From contig WNNJ02000853.1 in assembly GCA_012934845.2 (NCBI GenBank), forward strand, positions 1 through 64,000: a DNA stretch of 64,000 nucleotides, given 5' to 3'. Shown piece after piece: positions 1 to 10,974 of this stretch (position 1 is its first letter; every line of letters starts with the position of its first letter). A program made the translations under genes and the position numbers. A model generated the notes under the pieces. That model was given only the letters and a program-made list of their open reading frames with translations. It was not told where the DNA came from and searched no databases. Source of the stretch: Pomphorhynchus laevis. Taxonomy: Eukaryota > Acanthocephala > Palaeacanthocephala > Echinorhynchida > Pomphorhynchidae.

Positions 1-34
1 AAGCAGTTGGTCCAGATCCATAGAAAATTCCAAT

Positions 35-211
35 ATATATTATGGTTGTATTTGAAATAGACAACGAGTTAGTATAGTTACTTTTATTGTAACGTTTCAA
101 TCCTTGTTTAAGCGATCTTTTTAAAAAGACCCCTTAAACAAGGATTGAAACGTTACAATAAAAGTAGGTATACTATCTCGTTGTCTATTTCAAATACAAC
201 CATTATATATT
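35..211. repeat. Near-perfect 177-bp palindrome (fold-back)
   Basis: Two arms of about 78 bp (35-113 and 134-211) are near-perfect reverse complements around a short spacer that is itself partly self-complementary. The right arm reads TTGAAACGTTACAATAAAAG. This GAAACGT...AATAAA wording recurs at the ends of Penelope-like elements and other fold-backs in this window. There is no coding content. It is best read as a non-autonomous fold-back or inverted pair of retroelement tails; the parent element is not visible. Confidence 0.8.
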
Positions 212-3200
212 GTTATTGCGAAAAATCGCTTGAAACTGTGGTTCAGGAGTCAAAGCTGGCTACGATTGATTTTTAATCCATATTTGCTGCTAAATAACTG
301 GACTTCGATCATCAGCTCTATCAGTCTAATGTATCAATCCGAGACGTTCCTAACCACCCAGCAGTCATCGTCAGTCGGATGCAGTGGTTAGGGTACGTTT
401 CGACTGCTTTTGTGATAACTATAAAGTTAACTATCTATATTAATAATATAATAATATATATAATTTGCTTTTGTTGAAACAAAAGCAAATTTAATGAAAA
501 CGTTTTACTCGTCAATTTTAAAGGAATATTATTGTAAGTGTTATATTTTATGAATATTTTTGAAAATTGTAATGATTTTGTTTCTATTTTTATTGCTTTT
601 ATTGAATTGTATAAATTGTTCTGAACTTTACGTGTGCAATATAATTGAAGAAGACTGTCATACATTCGAAACGTTTTAAATAAATTTTAGATTTCAAAAT
701 CTCTTTTTTCTGGCTATAACTATTCTAAAAATAATGTTAATCTGTTTTTATAGCGCTTCTTTAATATCTGCTATATCTTGATAATTTGCGTTATCTGAAT
801 ATGAAATGCACATAGATTATTTACAATCTTTCGAATGTAAATCTGTTATATTAATCTCATCTGAGATCAGACTCTTTTAAAGATATTTTAGGCTCATTGA
901 ACAAATTTTTAATTATGAACAATTACTGCTTCCTTAACAAATCTAAGTAAAATGCTTAGTGTCTATAAATGCTTGGTGCGTGTTTTCCGATATTTAATAG
1001 CTGACTGGTTGTTATATGTCTTAACTTGTAGCTTAAGTTTCAATTCTCGTTATTTTAATTAAATATAACGAATGTTTTTATAGATATATTTCTTACATTA
1101 CAAATTATTAAGATTGGTTCCTTGTAAATAATCTGATTGTAGGCAGTAATTTACGATATGATTGAACAGAAAGGAATTTTAACTCAACGAAATAATTACG
1201 ATAGTAAATACATTTTTATATAATTTTATAGTTACATATCATGCAAATTTGTTACTTTTTCTTCTTTTCCGACTTTATGTTTTTCAATTTTGCAGCTTGT
1301 TTCGAAACAGGTTGTATTCCTATTGACATTTTTTAAGAATGTTTCTCTATGTAGCCGAAATCTTTCGCAGGATTAAGACATTAAAAATCGAATATTATCA
1401 TTTTGGAATTTTATCTGTATCCTCAGAGATTAGAATTGTATAGGTAAATATTCATTTAAGCATTTTTCATAATCGATTGCTTTTAAAGTAAAAATACCTA
1501 CTGTTTGACAACTTGCGTTATCTGAAAATGAAATGTACATAGTAATCAATAAGCTTTCCTAGATGGTACTAATAATATGTAATACTTTATCAAAATTTGT
1601 AAATACCAGAAAGTGTAATGTAAAGGAAAAATTAAGCGAGAATTTAAAAAACTCAAAAAGTATTCTTTTTGATAAAGTTACTTATAGTATACTTTCCCAT
1701 CTACTAAGTTTATCGTCTTTTAACTTTCCATCTTTTAAAAAATCGATTAGTATTCTCTAATGCCAGACAAGAGCTTAAGATCACACTTTAATATAAATGT
1801 GTAATTTGTTTTAAAATGATAATGTTTGGTCAATTGAAAGCGGTCAAGTCATATCTGTATATATTTATAATGTATCTTCATTATATGTAAATTTCTAGCG
1901 ATTATTATATTTAATATAAATATATTTAATTATTATTTTAAATATATTTATTATTTGAATTTAAGATATTCAAAGCGTTTTCTAATTAATATTTTATAAA
2001 TACAAAATTAATAGATATTTATTATTATTTTAAGTCTAACTTGTTTTGGATTCAACAAGAGTTCCTGGCAATTGTATTTGCATTAATACGAGAATTATTT
2101 TAAGTAAGTATTAAAGTCAATTAACCCAGTACAGTAATGTAAACGTATAGCTGGTTAAATAAAAATAAGAGAACAATATCATTTATATGATGATCAACAG
2201 CCCTCTATGACTGTTCTCTATAATTTTACTCAACAAATCCGAAATTACGAATCTGTTTGCCAAAGCTTTTATTTAATAGAACGTTAAGATACAGCGAGAC
2301 ACCAGCATATAAAACAAGTATTCTGTATTATTATGATGGTGTCAAAGTTGCATTACATTTTATGAAGCTCATATTCTCAGTTCAGCCAAATATTAATGAG
2401 ACGTGGGTTTTCTTTTTCGATTTTACTGCTATAAAATAAATTGTGACGTCGTAATCAGCATTAATCTAAACTGTATAGATTTGCCGATAATTACTTATAG
2501 CTCGTCTTTTAACTAGCAATTTGAAGAACATAATTTAAATTTATTCTATAATAGTTAAAATACTGTGACACAATGGGAAGATAATTATAGCTTATATGTT
2601 TAATTTTAACAATAAAGTTGAAATCAGTGATACAAGCTAATCTATTTTACATGACATGCGGATTTATTCTCAACTAAAAAAATAAAAATTTGAAATATTA
2701 ATTTGATAATTTCAAAATAAATTTGAAATATTCTTTAAAGAAATATTGTTTTCAAATTATATAATTTTATTAAGATAAAATATAATTATTTTAAACATTT
2801 TTAATACTTTTATATATAGGGAATTTATTTTCTTAATATTTTTAGCACAAACAACACAAATTTTAAATTTCATAATTAATACATTCATTATGTAATTTTC
2901 GATTACATACTTTATTGAAAATTGAAATTACAAATAATTTCGATTGAGTAATGATTTTAATTTAAATTATAAGTTAATTAATATTTTCGTAATATTTTTT
3001 AAATATAAAATTAAACATAAATTATTAATTTTACTTCTTCATATAGTTGTTTAATCAAAAATTATTTTTAACCATAACCAACTAATATGAATAGTTAATA
3101 TTTCCCCTCTGTATTCCGAGATTTTTTTATTTTTTATATAAGATTCAATAATTTCTATTGGCTATTTTCCATTTTCTATGATATTAAATTTCCACATTAA

Positions 3201-3695
3201 TTTAGCAATCTGATTTTCTACTTTGATAACTTTGTAAATTTTTGCAACCTAATAAGAACTAAGTTTTTCTGTTTTGAATTCGCAACGATTACAGTAAAAA
3301 TGCTTGAGGCACAGACTGAAGAATATATTTAAATAAAACGACTTGCTGTGTTCTGTTAAATAAATCAAACTAAAGCATTTACAATCAAATTAATAATTAA
3401 TAATAATTAATTATTAATAATTAATTAATTAATACTATATTCTAATAGCTCAAGTTAAGTTAAATTGTTATTTTAAGATAAATTTAAACATTTGCATATC
3501 GCACAGATAAAAATGATAAAAATCACTCATATTTAACTCAAAGTCAGCGTGATAGTTAGTAGCTTAAATTAATTAAAATAAAAGCGTGTAATTGTAAAAT
3601 AATGATATCTTTAGGAAAGAGCCATTCTTACACTTTATTAAATTTTATGTAAGGAACATATTTTTCATTTTATTTTTTCATTTAAGAAATAATTA
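212..3695. other. AT-rich non-coding stretch with a GC-richer patch
   Basis: No convincing gene is seen. The segment at about 231-420 is clearly less AT-rich than its surroundings and shares words (CTGGACTTCGAT, a CAG...GGGTA core) with the middle of the 985-bp duplicated repeat at 22808 and 27518. It is probably a piece of a dispersed element. At about 640-690 a GAAGAAG...TTCGAAACGTTTTAAATAAA run looks like a Penelope-type 3' tail. Short frames at 435-665, 1563-1760 and 2257-2439 are low-complexity and not supported as genes. Confidence 0.5.
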
Positions 3696-4080
3696 AATCA
3701 GCTAACTAAGTCTACATATTTAATATAATTATAAAATAAACAAAACATGATAATGCCAAATCAAAATTTAACAATAAAATAATAAAATAAATAATTGTTA
3801 TAAGATTTTATATAATTTAAATCAAGTTAAAATAAAAATTGAAATTTAAAATAAACGTCATTTTTATGAATTCACTAATAAATAACAAAAGTTGTATCAG
3901 AATAAGGAGTAGAGGTCATCAGGAGGAACTGCTATGCTATCAGGTTTCAGCCCCTAAATCCTCTACCCAACATAGCAGCAGGGCTAAACACATGATAATG
4001 ACGTATTTCCTCTAATTAAATTTGATTATATAGTACCTTATTCTAATACAAAGTATATTATTTATTATTCATCTATAAAA
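3696..4080 (-). repeat. Copy of an interspersed repeat family (about 385 bp)
   Basis: Strongly similar to 28802-29180. On the opposite strand it matches 41590-41965, 61520-61850, part of 5790-5965, and the satellite unit at 56.1-60.9 kb. One end carries AGCTAACTAAGTCTACATAT and the other ATTCTAATACAAAGTATATT. The middle (about 3905-3990) is GC-richer and contains complementary segments discussed as a finding. No open frame and no terminal inverted repeat is evident, so the class is unknown. Confidence 0.75.
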
Positions 4081-4390
4081 ACTTTTTGCTTAAAATTTAA
4101 AATTTATTTTTAATATTATTGTGTTGATATAAATATTTTTAAATCATAAAATATTTTAAATAAAAAAATTGAAATTTAAAATAAAAATAAAATAGCAATT
4201 ATCTATTATTTGTAATAAATCATATAATTTATTATTACAAATCATTATTTATGATTTGGTCATAGCTCAAGTTTAACTTTAAAATAAAAGATCCACATCT
4301 TATTTATCGCATTACACACTCACCCGTTGACAATTGTCAACTTTCACCAGTTGACAACTTGTTAACTTTCACTAGTTGACACCTACGCGT

Positions 4391-4640
4391 TTCCGACTTA
4401 AACACCCGGGGTTTATGGCACAACTGAGGGCTCAATTGAAGCGAAACGTCCGTTAGAAAATCAGAATGTTCCGAGATTGCCCAGGTACACCAGAGACGCA
4501 TTCCTTCTTAACGACAGATGTTGGGCCCGTTTTAGAACAACGAGCTCTCTTGAAGACACTCTTGAATCTATTCGAGTTAAATCCAGCAGTCCATTGAAAC
4601 GTATAGATAAACCTTAGGTATCTTTCTCTGTGTTATTATC
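4391..4640 (-). mobile_element. 3' fragment of the I/Jockey-like LINE family
   Basis: Matches the 3' part of the LINE at 51089-54530 and the fragment at 62998-63560. Shared words include CCCGGGGTTT, CGAGATTGCCCAGGTAC, GATGTTGGGCCCGTTTTAGA and the AGCTCTCTT...GAATC block. It is on the minus strand, truncated and diverged, with no open frame of note. A similar fragment differs by many substitutions, so this is an old insertion. Confidence 0.7.
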
Positions 4641-7188
4641 TATCGCTGCCGCCCTTTTTATGTCACCAATCATGTGATCATACGCATATTGTTGGTAACA
4701 TTAAATTTTATTAAAATCGTGTATATATGAATAGTAAAATAATGATATCTTTAAGAAAGATCCATTTTTATAGATCCATTTAATTTAATCTATTGATTTT
4801 TTAATGAATTTTTCATTTTATTTTTTATTTAAAAAATAAAATAACAATTATCTATTATTTGTAATAAATCATCTCGAATTACAATTGGTAAATGCTGAGT
4901 ACCACCCTATAGGTCAAAATGTGAATAGTAGCGAATAATTTGACGAGAATCTTGCATTTGGTAAGATAAGTTCATAATGTCGCACTACACTGTTTACCAA
5001 TATTTTCCTTAACTATTTGACATTTAAATTGTTTCAAATCAAATGATTTTTCTAAATCATTCTTTTATTTCAGTAAAAGGGCTACATTAGTCTACATTAC
5101 TGCAAATTAATCAAACATGCCAAACAAATGGCAATTGTAACTTACAATTTTCATAAATAATCTGATGAAAATATTCTTGATGAACGTATCTCTCTGTTAT
5201 AGTAGTATTCGTAGTTATGATCAGACAGGATTATATTACCAATCCGTGTAATTTGTAAAATGTCATTTTGAGAAGTTTCTGTAAATTTAGCCGATTATTT
5301 TTAATGAAGAATATAAATTGAATTGCTTTAATCTTTAGTTTGATAAAGATTACCAGTGCAATCTTAAACGACAGCAATTATCAGGTATTACTGAGATTTA
5401 AGATTTGCAAAATATTTATAATTAAGCATTAATTACGATGATTTATTGACCATTTTTATAACTTGGTATTCGACTCTTTTCATTGTAACATTTTGTAATT
5501 TAATTAAAACCACTTCTTATTTCAAATTAAAATCAGCGTTGGTAATAGAAAATGCAACATTCAATTCAAATACCTACATATATTTACAATTACCAACTAT
5601 TTTTAAACTCGTCATCTATATTTTGTTTCCTTATTTTAAGTTAATATAATTGTGCACTCTGTTACAATTAAAATTTTATTAATATTAAAATTTAAAAATT
5701 ACTATTTTTAAAATAACTAATTAATATCAATAATTAATTAATATTTTTAATTTATTAAATTAAATTTATATTTAATTTTTATAAATATTAAACTTGAGAT
5801 AAATTATTTAAAGTCTTATTACAATTATTCATAATTATTTATTATCTAATTATTAAATTTTGAATTATTGATTTAGCATTATTATTTTTGTTCTTTTATT
5901 TTAATTTATTTATTTTGTATTTTCTAACTATATTTAATACGTAGACTCAGCTAGCTGAATTAATTTAATAATATTAGATAGGTTTTCAAATTGAATGTAT
6001 AACCTTCCTCTACCAACGCTGATTTAATTTGAAATGAATATTAATTTTGATTTAATTTCAAAAGGTTAAAATGAATAGTTTTTCAGTCAATTTAATTGTC
6101 AATAAAGCAGACGAGTCGAGTCTGTAAATAAAGATTTCAGTATTGCTTTTGTCACTAAAGCAAGCGTGAGTGAACATTAAAAGTACCAAAAAACGTGATA
6201 CGTAGGTCTTTGATCAGTAGCTGCACAATTAAATTAACTTAAAATTAGGAAGCAAATCATATATGACTAGTTTGATAATAAAAATTAATTGCAAAAATTT
6301 GTTGGCTTTTAAATTTAAAATAGAACCTTCCCCTACCAACGCTGATTTAATTTGAAATCAGAATAGGTAATAGAAATGTAGTTATTTTTTCGGGATTTCC
6401 GGCTTAAAAAATAAAAAAATATCACTAATGAATTGTTAACAAAAACCTTAGAATTGTTTTGTCGTATTTGCTCTATAACATTTTAAAGACAAAAGCTTTA
6501 TACAACGAGAATATTGCATATAGATTTAGTAGTTTCTATTTTGAAACAAAATTTAATAAAATGATAGATAATTATTTAAAATATTCATTATTTATTATCA
6601 ATTGTAAAAATGATTACAACCATTTTAATATTTTGCCTTTAAAATATGTGTTTATTAAATTATTAAGTAATTACTAATTATTATTAATTATTTAAATTAT
6701 TAAATTAATTTTTACTTTAATTTCTTTGGGCTGTAAATCTTGTTATTATCAGGCAAAATTAAATTAACATTTTATATAATATTGAAATTATATTAATATA
6801 AGTTTAATATTTAAATAATTATTGGTTATAATTAATAATAAATCAAATATATGTTGAAATTTAACAAAATTTGTTTTTTATTTTTAAATATTTGTAATCT
6901 AAATATTACAAATATTATGATATATTACAAATATTACATATTTGTATGTTAATACTTTAATATGGACATACGTCAATATGTCAGTATTGACAATATATCA
7001 GTAACTATTATGTTAATATGTCAAGTTATTATCATATGTACCCATATTGGCCATATTATCATTTTAAAATTAAATGATATAACTAATCGTGCTATGAGTC
7101 AGATTATGACTAATCTTATGATTTAAGTCATACAATGATAATATAATAATAAATACTAAACCCATACTCTTCTTCAATTTTAAATATA
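4641..7188. other. AT-rich non-coding stretch with small internal repeats
   Basis: No gene is recognised. A block at 4733-4870 repeats 3597-3680 (AATAATGATATCTTTA) and then 4188-4230 (AACAATTATCTATTATTTG), which suggests an old duplication broken by the LINE fragment between them. A short module CCTACCAACGCTGATTTAAT occurs at about 6008 and 6333, with an inverted cousin at about 5522-5545. The frames at 5446-5649 and 6459-6677 are low-complexity Ile/Leu/Tyr/Asn translations of AT-rich DNA and are not supported as genes. Confidence 0.5.
5790..5965 (+). repeat. Partial copy of the interspersed repeat family
   Basis: Carries the same end as the copies at 41.9 and 61.8 kb (ATTTAATACGTAGACTCAGC) and, before it, the TTATTGATTTAGCATTATTA block that is the reverse complement of about 28858-28880. 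It lacks the GC-richer centre, so it is truncated. Confidence 0.55.
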
Positions 7189-8098
7189 TAGTTATTACAG
7201 GAACGAAGAAGCAGAAAATATCCTTTATTTGATAAAAATTCTATATTTCGATAGCTCCTGCTATCATCATCAGGATTACAATAAAATGTTTAACACCAAG
7301 CAGTTCTATTATGAAGACGACCCTGATGCGCGTCAGTTCTACCCTATTACGGGTGTACCTCAAGGATGCCCACTTTCTCCTATCTTATATCTTGCTAGAA
7401 TCATTGTTCTATTCAAGGCATTTAGACGCGATCAACATCTCGTGGTATACGCTGATGATACCACATCTCTATTTTCAGATCGCAGGTGCAAAGATTATTT
7501 TCAAATGATAAAATAGATGCATTTTCAAAATAAATGGAATGACTCAAATGCGAGATAATTTGTTATCTCGCATTATTCAAGAAGCGTCTTTTATTAAAAA
7601 AGAACCTAATTTAATGCTTAATAATAAATCTGATTACAACCTTAAATTAATTTATAATTAATTATTCCAATATTACATTATTTTAATTTTTCAATTCGTT
7701 TGTTTTTTCTAATTGTATTATTATTTTGTTTTGGTTTAGATTAAATTATAATTTATTACTCTACTCATTACTCTATTTTTATTATAAAATGCGTATTTCT
7801 TGTCACTTATATTATGATTTTAATTTTATTTTGTTTTATGATTCTGTTTTTTTTCTTTCTTTTTCTAAAATGTGTGTAAAATTTTAGTGTATGATTGTTT
7901 TGTTTCTCGGTATTTTCTTTTTCTTTTAAGTAGAGATGCGGGACACATCAATGCTTGTATTTTTGTATAAATGTTGCGAACAAAGGGGGGATTGTGAAAC
8001 ATTTTATTGTAATCCTGATGATGATAGCAGGAGCTATCGAAATATAGAATTTTTATCAAATAAAGAATATTTTCTTCTTCTTCGTTCCTGTAATAACT
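7189..8098. repeat. Fold-back element, about 100-bp inverted arms around a LINE scrap
   Basis: The left arm (about 7189-7292) starts AGTTATTACAGGAACGAAGA. It is reverse-complementary to the right arm (about 7998-8098), which ends in TCGTTCCTGTAATAACT. Both arms carry a CTGATGATGATAGCAGG...GAAAT sequence with an internal GATAGC/GCTATC stem, like the 3' tails of Penelope-like elements. Between the arms are a LINE reverse-transcriptase fragment and AT-rich filler. The structure could be two opposed tails or a composite fold-back. Confidence 0.8.
7293..7535 (+). pseudogene. Reverse-transcriptase fragment of the I/Jockey-like LINE
   Basis: Encodes the middle of an RT palm: FYYEDDPDARQFYPITGVPQ, then GCPLSPILYL, then VVYADDTT, so the YADD catalytic box is present. 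It aligns to the RT of the LINE at 51680-52129 (minus strand) and to 34110-34260. Both flanks of the RT domain are missing, and the fragment sits exactly between the inverted arms of the fold-back. It cannot be an active gene. Confidence 0.85.
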
Positions 8099-8484
8099 TG
8101 ATAATATTTTAAATTTATTGACCTTAATATTATTTATTATATATTTTAATATATTTTTTTAATAAATATATTATATTTATTAATATATATATAATTTTAT
8201 TATTGTATTGTGTATTAGTCACTTAATATGTAATTTTATTGTAATTAATGAACTTGCGCATTTAAATAGCAGCAACGAAAAGCAATTTATAAATTGATTT
8301 TCGTTAATTAACTGTAGTTTACTTTTTACTTTTTACGCTTTTACGATATATACTGTATTGATATAGCTAAAACAAACCATAAGTTATTCAGTTCTGAAAG
8401 ATAAATTCGCGTTTAATCCGTAATCATATACCCTGTATCCTTTATATAATTCCATTCATCTTTATTCTATGTACTTAAGCTTTG

Positions 8485-8607
8485 ATGAATATTGTATCAA
8501 TGCAATCAACAGATCAAGACGATAGTGTTGCACTCGAAATGCAATTGCGAGATATGCTAACGCGGGAAAATTGTAACCTAAAAATAGAAATATCGGAGCT
8601 TAAAAAG
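8485..8607 (+). CDS. SOGA/MTCL-like coiled-coil gene, first recognised coding exon
   Basis: This exon has 41 codons, starting MNIVSMQSTDQDD and ending in a heptad-like run NCNLKIEISELKK. The ATG at 8485 is preceded by an in-frame TAA at 8476-8478, so it is the first possible start unless a small acceptor lies in between. A donor GTATTA follows at 8608 in phase 0. The spliced product continues directly into the ELDELQDSF core of the next exon, as in SOGA/MTCL proteins, which bind and cross-link microtubules. Low-complexity AT-rich DNA on both sides makes the coding run stand out. The family call rests on exons 2 and 3. Confidence 0.65.
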
Positions 8608-10509
8608 GTATTATTTTAGAATACCCTTAATTATAAAAAAATCAACACCGTTTATATAAAATGTAATTATTTTAATTTTATGATATCATTTTATTCGATA
8701 TAATTGACCATCTCTTCAAAGAGAGATGTATTAATCTTTTCAAAGATGTTTTGTATAATTTATATAAAATATTTGATATTTTTATATAAATTATTTAGCA
8801 ATTAATTATTCTAATTATTTAAAAATCAATATATTAATTATGTATTATTATATTAATTAGGCAATATTAAATTAAACATTCGATTCCGTTTTAGTGCGAG
8901 TTCAATTAAACATCAATGATAATAACAAATTCTCAAACCGTTAAAAACGTTTAAAGTTTAATTAATTTATAACCCTCACGAGTTAATTATTAATGTTTAG
9001 CTTAAATAACAAAGCAACAAAAAATTAAATTAAAGATTTCACATAATAACTAAATGCTTATTAAATTAGGATGTGACCAAATTCTCAAAACTGGAATATA
9101 TTTAAATTCTTTAAAACAAAATTATTTTAGCTTCAAAATTAATTAATAATTTCTTTTGAGATGTTTCAATGAATATTTTTACAAATTACATATTCATGTA
9201 ATAATTACTTAAAATAAATGATGAAATTATTCAATAAATCCTACTAGATCAATTAACTTAGACTTCAAATTTTATACATCAAGTTAAAAAAATTAAAATG
9301 TTTTAATGTTACGGATTTTTAATCCAATATTTTTATTAACCGATTTATATATAATTTACAATGAATAGAAGACATAAAAGCGAGTTCAAAGCTAATCGTG
9401 TATTTCCTTTTATTCGAACTGATTATATAATATTTGATCAAAAGCTTGACCAATATTTGATCCATATTTAATATTTGATCTCTTAATATCACGTTAAAGT
9501 TATATTCAATTGCTTTTAATTAATATTACATAATTATGAACTTTTTAATAAAACGAATTTCAAACAATTCAAATTCTTGATATTCTTTTCCTCGCTCTAA
9601 TAAATATATTCTGCACATTTGAGAATGTAAAACAGAAAAAAAAACACTTTTATAAACCGAAATGTGGAATTACAATGCAGTTCCAGTGCAGAGTTAACAT
9701 TCTGCCAATAAATTTACAGAGAGTTACGCCTCATTGACTGACGTTTGTTTAAAATTGACGGATCTCAGTAAATAATATTATAAACTGAATTTATTCATTA
9801 AATCAGATTCTTCATTATAAAAAAATTGTATTATTGAAATGCAGTCGAAAATAATTGAAGCAGTAGAAAAGTGCCAATTTTAAAAATTACAAATAAAATC
9901 AATTGTGTTCTCGTGCAGTACAAACAAGCATTACAAACAATCGTATTTTAAGACAACGTCGTAATTAATTTCATAAAATTAAATTAATTTTCATTAAATT
10001 AATAAATTAATTTATTTATTAAAAATGCTAAAAAATGCCAGCAATAAAATTACGATTTGATTTAAGGAAAATTGATCAAATCTGTATTATAATCCATATT
10101 ATGTAAGTTAGAATGTAAAAATAATGACTAATGCATATATAATATAATAATAAATACATATTTATAATCATTGATAATGATGTGCCTTAGCGAATGGTAA
10201 AAGTCTGCAATTCCTACTTTTCATTCAAAACTTATTTAATAATCTTTTAAGATTATTAAAATAAAAGTGATTATAATAAGAGATTATGTTATTTGTCAAA
10301 TTTTAAAACTGTTAATGACTGTAAATTAATTCATAATTAATACATAATTCATAAATTAATAATTCATTAATTAATATAATTCATGTAATTCATATTATTC
10401 GTATAATTAATATTTAAATAAATATATTTTTAAATTAATAAATTAATTTTATAGAACAAATTTCAAACAATACAAATTCTTAATCCTCGCTCTTATCATT
10501 TTGCCACAG
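8608..10509 (+). other. Intron 1 of the SOGA/MTCL-like gene
   Basis: AT-rich sequence between the donor GTATTA and the acceptor TTGCCACAG. I see no gene or recognisable transposon in it, only simple A/T runs. Confidence 0.6.
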
Positions 10510-10678
10510 GAGTTAGACGAATTGCAAGATTCATTTCGCATTAAAGACGCTGAAGAATTTCAAAGAGTTCAAATGAGTCTAGATGCGGCCAATAAGAAAT
10601 GCAGAGTAATGCAATATCGAATAACCAAACTGGAAAAAGTGAATGAAGAATTAGCCGAAGAAAAATTATGTCTTGAAG
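10510..10678 (+). CDS. SOGA/MTCL-like coiled-coil gene, exon 2 (family core)
   Basis: Encodes ELDELQDSFRIKDAEEFQRV..., then NKKCRVMQYRITKLEK. Vertebrate SOGA1/MTCL proteins carry the same layout: an E-[MR]-x-D-SF segment, an acidic DxxEL-rich helix, then ANKNCRILQYRLRKAE. I recall that family signature from knowledge; no search was run. Acceptor CCACAG precedes 10510, and donor GTGTAT follows 10678 after the first base of a Gly codon (phase 1), which matches the next exon. The 3' end of this exon plus its donor has been duplicated just downstream (see 10640-10825). The protein is expected to be a rod-like, microtubule-associated coiled coil. Confidence 0.75.
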
Positions 10679-10825
10679 GTGTATATTTGAGTTTGATTGA
10701 GCTTAAAAAATTTATATATTTTAGTATATAAATTGAGTGAATACATTTTAGCATTGGGTGAATGAAGAATTAACAAAAAAAAGTTATGTTGGAAGGTATA
10801 TATTTGAGTACGATCGAGCATAAAT
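10640..10825 (+). repeat. Tandem duplication of the exon 2 3' end and its donor
   Basis: GTGAATGAAGAATTAGC...TTATGTCTTGAAGGTGTATA at about 10639-10690 recurs at about 10757-10810 as GTGAATGAAGAATTAAC...TTATGTTGGAAGGTATATA, including the following TTTGAGT..GAT.GAGC words. The second copy has drifted and has no acceptor of its own, so it is an exon-end fossil inside intron 2. Confidence 0.75.
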
Positions 10826-10974
10826 ATCTATTGAATCTATTCAACTTTAAAGTCATTGATTAAGAAATCACTTGCTCATTTGTTATGATTTTGAGCACCT
10901 TTTAATCACACGTAAAAAATATAGCAATAAAGTAATTTTTAAAAATTATATCAAAATAATAAGAACTTTATAAG

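Noticed and set aside
370-420. tRNA-like A box (GCAGTGGTTAGGGTACG)
   Set aside because: No matching B box (GGTTCGA) at the right distance and no cloverleaf, so neither a tRNA nor a supported tRNA-derived SINE.
435-665. 76-codon minus-strand frame
   Set aside because: Low-complexity Ile/Lys/Asn translation overlapping a retroelement-type tail.
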